Assembly: GCA_913058025.1 (NCBI GenBank)
Contig: CAJXPN010000035.1
Span: 1-12,865 of the forward strand
Direction: 5' to 3'
Source of the DNA: an uncultured Myxococcales bacterium
GTDB taxonomy: Bacteria; Myxococcota_A; Bradymonadia; Bradymonadales; Bradymonadaceae
DNA length: 12,865 bases
A program made the position numbers and the translations under genes. The notes below the pieces were generated by a model. The model had not been told where the DNA came from. It worked only from the letters and a program-made list of their open reading frames with translations, and did no database searches. The stretch's first letter is position 1. Every line of letters starts with the position of its first letter. This document shows positions 9,012 to 12,865 of this stretch, one piece after another.

Positions 9012-9067
9012 GACACCCTGTCATCTAAATAACCAACAGGGTGTCGGAAAATAAATGACAGGGTGTC
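9012..9067. promoter_or_regulatory. Cluster of three related operator-like sites
   Basis: The core ACAGGGTGTC occurs three times: inverted at 9012-9021 (GACACCCTGT), and direct at 9036-9045 and 9058-9067. The outer copies extend to a perfect 14-bp inverted pair, GGACACCCTGTCAT (9011-9024) and ATGACAGGGTGTCC (9055-9068). Each outer copy is itself a palindrome GACA-N3-TGTC; the middle one is ACA-N3-TGT. Centres lie 24 and 22 bp apart, about two helical turns, as for cooperative binding on one DNA face. The spacers are AT-rich, unlike the surroundings. I infer binding by the adjacent TetR-family protein and control of the hydrolase promoter, perhaps also of tetR. Confidence 0.7.
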
Positions 9068-9086
9068 CCTTGTCAAGATTCAACGA

Positions 9087-9143
9087 ATGAAGAATCCGTT
9101 CGAGCCCATTGAAGACATCCATGAGCTGGTCTCGCGAGCGTGA
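9087..9143 (+). CDS. Possible 18-residue leader peptide or gene remnant
   Basis: ATG at 9087 opens MKNPFEPIEDIHELVSRA and a TGA stop. The peptide looks like the natural N-terminus of a longer protein. A +1 shift near 9140 enters another open frame that continues to 9297, but the joined product resembles nothing I know. It lies between the operator cluster and tetR on the tetR strand. No clear ribosome site precedes it. It may be a leader ORF, a decayed gene start or chance. Confidence 0.2.
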   Translation: MKNPFEPIEDIHELVSRA

Positions 9144-9220
9144 GCATGCCGTCGCGTCTCGGCTCGAACAGTCGACCGACATGGCGTCACCCGAGAGCTC
9201 CGTCCCCATCGACCTTGCCC

Positions 9221-9248
9221 TTGCGCTCATGAATCAGGGTTGTAAGAA
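9221..9248 (+). promoter_or_regulatory. Weak promoter candidate for tetR
   Basis: TTGCGC (9221-9226) and TAAGAA (9243-9248) are spaced by 16 bases. Transcription would start near 9255, immediately before the 17-bp palindrome, an arrangement that fits autorepression. The -10 match is poor, so this is tentative. Confidence 0.25.
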
Positions 9249-9262
9249 TTCGGCCGCGCACG

Positions 9263-9279
9263 CGCCATGTTTCATGGCG
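9263..9279. promoter_or_regulatory. 17-bp perfect palindrome before tetR
   Basis: CGCCATG-TTT-CATGGCG is a perfect seven-base inverted repeat with a three-base centre, 17 bp in all, the size usual for TetR-family operators. It ends eight bases before the AAGAGAGG ribosome site region of tetR (9287-9294). It may be an autoregulatory operator, or an RNA hairpin that limits translation. Its sequence differs from the GACA-N3-TGTC sites, so both kinds cannot easily be bound by the same protein. Confidence 0.45.
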
Positions 9280-9302
9280 ATTGAGCAAGAGAGGTGATGT
9301 TC

Positions 9303-9977
9303 GTGGCTGATAACGGCAAAGATTTCCAAAGAGCGCGCTCCAAAGATCAAAAGAGAGAGCGACGCCAGGACATCTTGAGCGCGGCGCGCGCCCACCTCGC
9401 AGACGTGGGCTTCGAAGGGTTCTCCATGGGTCCCCTGGCCAAGGCTGCAGGCCTCGCGCGCGCGACGCTGTACCTGTACTTCCCCTCTCGTGAAGAGGTG
9501 CTTCTCGAGCTCTATCTGGAGTCGGCTCGAGCCTGGACCAGTGCCATAGAGCGTTCGGCCTCACCTGGAATGTCGCCCGCCGACTTCCTCGACGTCTTCT
9601 ATGACGTCTCCTTCGAGACACCTCTGTTCCTGGAGCTGGCGCCACGACTCGCGGCCACGATCGAGGTCAACGTCTCGCCCGAGAGCCTGATCGCTGGCAA
9701 GCGTATGAACGCCGAGTTAGCCCAGCGATTGGTCGTCCACACCTCGTTGATCTTCTCGCTCTCACTCGAACAAAGCGCGGCAATGTTCACCGGGCTGTTC
9801 GCCCTGCTCATCGGCAGCATCCAAATCATGACGCGACCGAACGTCGACCTGGACCCCCTCCCCGAGGACGTTCGAGAGATGATGACGGGCCTGGACTCGA
9901 AGGCGCTCTTCTTGACGAACGGCGTGCTCCTGATGAAGGGAAGCCAGGCCTCCGTCGGCTCCTCGAGCCAGAGCTGA
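9303..9977 (+). CDS. TetR/AcrR-family transcriptional regulator
   Basis: A 224-residue DNA-binding repressor-type protein. I favour GTG 9303 because GAGGT (9291-9295) lies seven bases upstream, a standard distance. ATG 9297 (two residues longer) would place that site only one or two bases away. The N-terminal TetR domain is clear: RRQDILSAARAHLADVGFEG (about 21-40), then the helix-turn-helix SMGPLAKAAGLARATLYLYF (41-60) and PSREEVLLELYLE. The C-terminal half (about 75-200) is all-helical, with no recognisable ligand group, and ends in a Ser/Gln-rich tail. It is divergent from the HSL-type hydrolase, with palindromic sites between, so its likely target is that gene plus itself. The inducer may be a substrate or product of the hydrolase; that is inference. 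Confidence 0.92.
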   Translation: MADNGKDFQRARSKDQKRERRQDILSAARAHLADVGFEGFSMGPLAKAAGLARATLYLYFPSREEVLLELYLESARAWTSAIERSASPGMSPADFLDVFYDVSFETPLFLELAPRLAATIEVNVSPESLIAGKRMNAELAQRLVVHTSLIFSLSLEQSAAMFTGLFALLIGSIQIMTRPNVDLDPLPEDVREMMTGLDSKALFLTNGVLLMKGSQASVGSSSQS

Positions 9978-10032
9978 GTCCAACCGCTCGAGAGCATCGA
10001 CGGCGCCCGGATGGCGCACCACCCCGCCCCGA

Positions 10033-10061
10033 CTCTTCATGCTCGCGCCCGGCGCGAAGAG
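10033..10061. terminator. GC-rich hairpin between convergent tetR and toxin-like gene
   Basis: TCGCGC (10043-10048) and GCGCGA (10052-10057) form a tight six-base stem with loop CCG. CTCT (10033-10036) and AGAG (10058-10061) can extend it past a six-base bulge. It lies in the 102-bp gap between convergent genes and may help end transcription from either side. There is no T-tract. Confidence 0.35.
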
Positions 10062-10079
10062 GCGAACTCTGACCAGGGC

Positions 10080-10823
10080 TCAGCTCCCGGAGTCGAGCTC
10101 GTCGAGGAGGATGCCTCGTAGCAGGTCGAGCGTCCCGTCGGCTTCTGGTGTCTGTTCTCCGGACAGGAACCACCCGAGCCACATGTCGACCAGATCCAGG
10201 GCCTCGTCGCTCAACGCCCACTCCGAGTTCTGGATCGACGGGCCGCGTGCTCCGAGCGGGAGCAAGTGGTCGAACCGGAGGATCGAACACGGGGTGTCTT
10301 CGTCGGCGAAGGGTAGCGACTCCCACATGTACTGGGGAAACTCACACGCCTGGACGGCGTCGATGAGGCGTGGGTCCCAGCCGCCTGGGAAGCCAGCGCG
10401 GCCGACGCCGTAGTAAGGAGCGACGATCAGGGACTGGGCGTGTTGCCAGCTCGCGCCTCCGGCCTGGAGGCTCTCGTCGGGTGCTCTGCCCGGGCCAGCC
10501 AAAACGAGCGCGGGCCTGTACCTGGCGCGGTAGACGCAGTGCGCCTCATCCGGCCTGGGCGGCATGGCCGCCACGGATCGGGCCTGGGTGTCGGGATCCT
10601 CGGTCCGATGCCGTGCGATCGCGTAGGCGGCCTTCGAGTGGTCCTCTGGATCGCCATGTTCGAGCGCCTCCATGGTGTAAGGCTCATCGAGGACGCTGAC
10701 GGTGGGCAGGTGCGCCCAGACCACGGAGCCGCGGCGGATGGTCGCGCTCGGCACGAACCACTCCGAGAGCACCTCCTCGGCCAACGCGATGCCCTGGAGG
10801 CTGTTTTCGGGGTAATCAGTCAC
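10080..10823 (-). CDS. Putative MazF/PemK-like toxin with long insertion
   Basis: A 247-residue protein starting at GTG 10823, which overlaps the end of the upstream Panacea-like gene by eight bases (GTGACTGA), so the two are translationally coupled. GGAA lies four bases before the GTG. The order of motifs resembles the MazF/PemK fold: RRGSVVWAHLP (30-40) for the first strand, RYRPALVLAG (101-110) for the RP-x-LVL strand, SLIVAPYYG (131-139) for the VAPxT strand, and CSILRFDHLLPL (179-190) for the SVxLLEQIRTID-like strand. About 58 residues are inserted between the first two strands, where MazF has a short loop, and residues 195-247 are an acidic helical tail. Arg103 of the RP motif is kept, but the catalytic Thr of MazF corresponds to Tyr138. 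The call is by pattern only. It could be a divergent or inactive RNase, or an unrelated SH3-like protein. Confidence 0.5.
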   Translation of the reverse strand: MTDYPENSLQGIALAEEVLSEWFVPSATIRRGSVVWAHLPTVSVLDEPYTMEALEHGDPEDHSKAAYAIARHRTEDPDTQARSVAAMPPRPDEAHCVYRARYRPALVLAGPGRAPDESLQAGGASWQHAQSLIVAPYYGVGRAGFPGGWDPRLIDAVQACEFPQYMWESLPFADEDTPCSILRFDHLLPLGARGPSIQNSEWALSDEALDLVDMWLGWFLSGEQTPEADGTLDLLRGILLDELDSGS

Positions 10824-11607
10824 CGTCTTCCATTCTCCTCATTTTCGAATTCCAGACCGAAGGGTCGAAGTGAAGCTCGCCCTCCTTCTCACCGACCTCT
10901 TCGCCGGCGAGTGAGTCCACCCACCTGCGTACTTCATCGAACACCTCGAGCCGAGGAGGCCTCGACAGGGGAGACTCCCTGACCTGCTTGGCGCGCTGGA
11001 GCTCCTCGAACCTGGCCTTGGCCTGGGCGATGCGCGCGGCCCGCTGGGGCGCCTTCTTTTTCTTGGCGGGCGCCTTCATGCGCGTCCTCACCTCGCGGAG
11101 CAGGTCGTGGTCGAGCGCGACCAAGGAGAGGTCGAGCGGCTCACCTGGCGCGGCGTGGACCATGGGCGCCGTGATGTAGACCGCGCTCAGGAGAGAGTCC
11201 GAGTCGTTGCCGTGCTCGAGCACGACCCCGTGGAGTCGGATCGTGAGGGGGCCAGGCAGCTCCTCCTCCATGCGCTCGAACAGCTCCTTGTCTCGGAGGC
11301 TGTAGGACGTGTTCGCCGGGTCTGCGGCCTTTGCCTTGGATCTCGGCGTGTGGACCTTGGCGCCGGCCTTGGACATCGCGACCCGGACTCGCTCGTGGGC
11401 GTCGAGGTTCCATGGACCGAGCGCGTGAAACGCCCACTCGATCCCGGTGAACGGCTCCCCACCCTTCCACTCGGCGTACCCGAGATCGGCGAGGTAGAGG
11501 TAGTGGAGGAGGTCCGTGGTTCGCAGGCGATGCTGCGTGCGATCGGTGAGTCTGCCCGCGCTCAGGAGGACGTACGCGAGGAGCTTGTCTGTGTGTTTAC
11601 GGTTCAA
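10816..11607 (-). CDS. Panacea (DUF4065/SocA-like) antitoxin-type protein
   Basis: A 263-residue protein. I use TTG 11607 because AAGAGG stands nine bases upstream and MNRKHTDKLLAYVLLS begins right at the conserved domain. No ATG lies upstream; a GTG at 11766 is the longest alternative and adds 53 unlikely residues. Residues 5-75 carry the Panacea/DUF4065 pattern. LLHYLYLADLGYAEWKGGEP (33-52) matches its KLLYLAD...GxPITG core, followed by TGIEWAFHALGPW (54-66), where the family has its Y/W-x-x-GP motif. Residues 136-160 (DSLLSAVYITAPM) resemble the end of that domain. A Lys/Arg/Ala-rich helix follows (about 178-210, including AKKKKAPQRAARIAQAKARF). In characterised Panacea systems the domain neutralises an adjacent toxin. 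Here the overlapping downstream gene is the candidate partner. Confidence 0.7.
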   Translation of the reverse strand: MNRKHTDKLLAYVLLSAGRLTDRTQHRLRTTDLLHYLYLADLGYAEWKGGEPFTGIEWAFHALGPWNLDAHERVRVAMSKAGAKVHTPRSKAKAADPANTSYSLRDKELFERMEEELPGPLTIRLHGVVLEHGNDSDSLLSAVYITAPMVHAAPGEPLDLSLVALDHDLLREVRTRMKAPAKKKKAPQRAARIAQAKARFEELQRAKQVRESPLSRPPRLEVFDEVRRWVDSLAGEEVGEKEGELHFDPSVWNSKMRRMEDGD

Positions 11608-11616
11608 CGAGCCAAA

Positions 11617-11622
11617 CCTCTT
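11617..11622 (-). promoter_or_regulatory. Ribosome site supporting the TTG start of the Panacea-like gene
   Basis: AAGAGG on the minus strand lies nine bases before TTG 11607. Because no in-frame ATG exists near the domain start, this site decides the rare TTG start. Confidence 0.55.
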
Positions 11623-11725
11623 CTCCCGCGATGTGATGGCGTGACGCCGGCATACCGGGAACCCTACCACGCCGTCGATCCGCGAAGACAGCGCAGCCCC
11701 CGAGCACGTCGTTGCCCAGGAGAGG

Positions 11726-11766
11726 GTGTGTGCTGCAAGATGCTGCCACGACGATGGAACACACAC
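11726..11766. repeat. GTGTGTG/CACACAC inverted repeat in the divergent gap of the antitoxin-type gene
   Basis: GTGTGTG (11726-11732) and CACACAC (11760-11766) are perfect seven-base inverted arms, 27 bases apart, just before the rightward gene at 11781 and within the upstream region of the toxin-antitoxin-like operon. This could be an operator for autoregulation. Simple GT/CA runs also arise by chance. Confidence 0.25.
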
Positions 11767-11780
11767 GATGAGGTCACCGC

Positions 11781-12425
11781 ATGGGTCAACGCTCCTTTGA
11801 TGAGACCTTCGAGCTCGAGCGCGAGCTCGAGCCGCTCCGACGCACCAGGACGATCCAGGAAGCCAGGCTGGAGGCGCTGCTCGAGTCCGAGCGAGGGCGC
11901 ATCGCGTCCGAGATCGTCGAGGCCCTCGACGCGTCGCTCGCGGCGCGAGGGTACAGGCGCGCGCAAGGCTCGGGCGCCGAGCACGCGTGGGCCGTAGACG
12001 GCGCCGACGCCTCGCAGAGTGTCGTCGTCTCCTCGCCGTCGGGTTCGGAGGCCACGCTGAGGGTGCGGCATGGCGCGCGCGACGGCGTCGCGTTCACCAT
12101 CGACCACCCCTCGTTCGCCGCGCTCGCGCCTGGTGAGCAGGGACACGACGACCCCGCGAGCCTGGAAGCTGCGTCCTCACCCTCCCTCGGTGACCTGAGC
12201 CATCCACCAGGCCCATTCAGGAGCCCTCAGGAGGACGACCATCGGCGCTACCACGCGCGGGTCGCCGGGATGAGGGCAGACATCGCCGAGGCCAGCCAGG
12301 CCATCGCCGAGCTCGGGCTCGCGATCTCGAGCTTCGAGGCAGGCGGACCCTACCGGTTCGTGTCCGAGGGGGGCGATCGGCTCGAGACCGTCGAGGCGAT
12401 GCTCGACGCCATGCTCGAGGCGTAG
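11781..12425 (+). CDS. Coiled-coil-rich hypothetical protein, divergent from the antitoxin-type gene
   Basis: A 214-residue protein with no signal peptide or membrane helix. GAGG (11770-11773) seven bases before ATG 11781 supports the start. Residues 6-50 (TFELERELEPLRRTRTIQEA onwards) are charged and heptad-like, as is the helix around 150-185 (ARVAGMRADIAEASQAIAEL). The middle (about 60-110) is beta-rich, with alternating Val and Ser, followed by a Pro/Ser/Gly-rich linker near 115-145. I do not recognise the family. It is divergent from the Panacea/MazF-like pair and converges with a LysR-type regulator 14 bp away. It could be a third part of the locus or an unrelated gene. Confidence 0.7.
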   Translation: MGQRSFDETFELERELEPLRRTRTIQEARLEALLESERGRIASEIVEALDASLAARGYRRAQGSGAEHAWAVDGADASQSVVVSSPSGSEATLRVRHGARDGVAFTIDHPSFAALAPGEQGHDDPASLEAASSPSLGDLSHPPGPFRSPQEDDHRRYHARVAGMRADIAEASQAIAELGLAISSFEAGGPYRFVSEGGDRLETVEAMLDAMLEA

Positions 12426-12439
12426 CGGGGCGCGAGGCC

Positions 12440-12865
12440 TCAGGGATCCGAGAGGCCCTCGGCGAGCATGTCGTAGACGACGCGGACGCGGCGGCTGGTG
12501 GCGAGCTCGCGCCGGGAGACGAGCCACATGGGGACAGGGACGGGTGGCATCCGGGGCAGCGCCCGCCGCATCCCGGGCGTGGAGTCTCCGACCTCCTCCA
12601 TCATGAAGCAGATCCCCATGCCCTGGCGCGCCATCTGCCACTGGACGAGCTGGTTGCCGGAGACGAGCGGGAAGTTGCGCTCGGTCAGCGCCAACCCCAT
12701 GGCGTTGAGGAACTCGAGCATCTGGGTGCCGCGCTCGAACGCGATGAAGGTCGCCGCGGAGAGCGCTTCAGGCGTGATCGGCTCCCCGAGCTCGGCCAGG
12801 TAGGCTTCTGACGCGTACAGGCCGCCGTGGCTGACCTTGAGCTTGCGCCCAACCAGCTCGGGGTC
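12440..12865 (-). CDS. LysR-family transcriptional regulator, C-terminal part (N-terminus outside window)
   Basis: The open frame enters at the right edge and ends at TGA 12440-12442, giving 141 residues. These are the second half of a LysR effector-binding domain: DPELVGRKLKVSHGGLYASE, then AYLAELGEPITPEAL (the typical s-x-AYL-x-x-x-G-P-x-x-P-x-x-L block), SGNQLVQWQMARQGMGICFM (the classical a-x-x-G-x-GI block, near residues 75-95), and a C-terminal RVRVVYDMLAEGL helix. The helix-turn-helix is missing because the gene begins beyond base 12865. A LysR regulator normally controls a neighbouring divergent gene, which would also lie to the right. Its stop is 14 bp from the stop of the convergent coiled-coil gene. 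Confidence 0.92.
   Translation of the reverse strand, partial: DPELVGRKLKVSHGGLYASEAYLAELGEPITPEALSAATFIAFERGTQMLEFLNAMGLALTERNFPLVSGNQLVQWQMARQGMGICFMMEEVGDSTPGMRRALPRMPPVPVPMWLVSRRELATSRRVRVVYDMLAEGLSDP

Larger units (their letters stand above)
8900..9302. promoter_or_regulatory. 403-bp divergent control region between hydrolase and tetR
   Basis: This is the longest stretch without an assigned gene. From left to right it holds a small palindrome (8924-8936), a hairpin (8958-8987), an AT-rich block with three related operator-like sites (9012-9067), a short leader-like frame (9087-9143), a weak promoter match (9221-9248) and a 17-bp palindrome (9263-9279) just before the tetR ribosome site. 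The AT-rich block 9020-9056 stands out from the GC-rich surroundings and is where I would expect at least one promoter. Bases 9144-9220 show nothing I can support. Confidence 0.7.

Noticed and set aside
9248..9258. GAATTC next to GGCCGC, as in cloning adaptors
   Set aside because: Only about 12 bases match, it lies inside continuous normal sequence, and both sites are plausible by chance, so a vector remnant is not supported.
11608..11766. GTG 11766 as start of the Panacea-like gene
   Set aside because: The 53 added residues look like translated non-coding sequence, and the TTG at 11607 has a good ribosome site and begins at the domain.

Overview
The window reads like a chromosomal piece of a high-GC Gram-negative bacterium. 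Signal-peptide-bearing outer-membrane barrel proteins, a LamB-like porin with a Glu/Pro-rich linker, G/C-ending codons and long AcnB and PPK2 proteins would fit Myxococcota or a related former deltaproteobacterial lineage. That placement is inference; there is no rRNA or marker gene to settle it. The first 37 bases are a damaged Nextera/Tn5 sequencing adapter, so the left edge is a contig end and genomic sequence starts at about base 38.

Left part (38-2730): a divergent pair of envelope loci. A truncated gene for an exported, probably outer-membrane beta-barrel protein runs leftward off the contig. A small orphan gene (85 aa) and a LamB/maltoporin-like carbohydrate porin run rightward. The divergent gap holds a 14-bp perfect palindrome and a large two-tier inverted repeat.

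Middle (2879-7760): a leftward pair made of a small two-helix membrane protein and a two-domain PPK2-type polyphosphate:AMP phosphotransferase. Divergent from it is acnB (aconitase B), with a good sigma70-like promoter and followed by two hairpins. Together these cover TCA-cycle carbon flow and polyphosphate/nucleotide energy metabolism; no direct functional link between them is visible.

Right-middle (7940-9977): a leftward HSL-family alpha/beta hydrolase and a divergent TetR-family repressor. Their 403-bp intergenic region has three related GACA-N3-TGTC-type sites and a 17-bp perfect palindrome just before the tetR start, a layout typical of a local repressor controlling an esterase and itself.

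Right (10080-12865): the most interesting locus is a leftward two-gene operon with an 8-bp overlap. The first gene encodes a Panacea/DUF4065 (SocA-like) antitoxin-type protein. The second encodes a protein whose strand pattern resembles MazF/PemK toxins, but with a long insertion and with Tyr where MazF has its catalytic Thr. This looks like an unusual toxin-antitoxin pair. A coiled-coil-rich hypothetical gene is divergent from it, followed by the C-terminal part of a LysR-type regulator running in from beyond the right edge.
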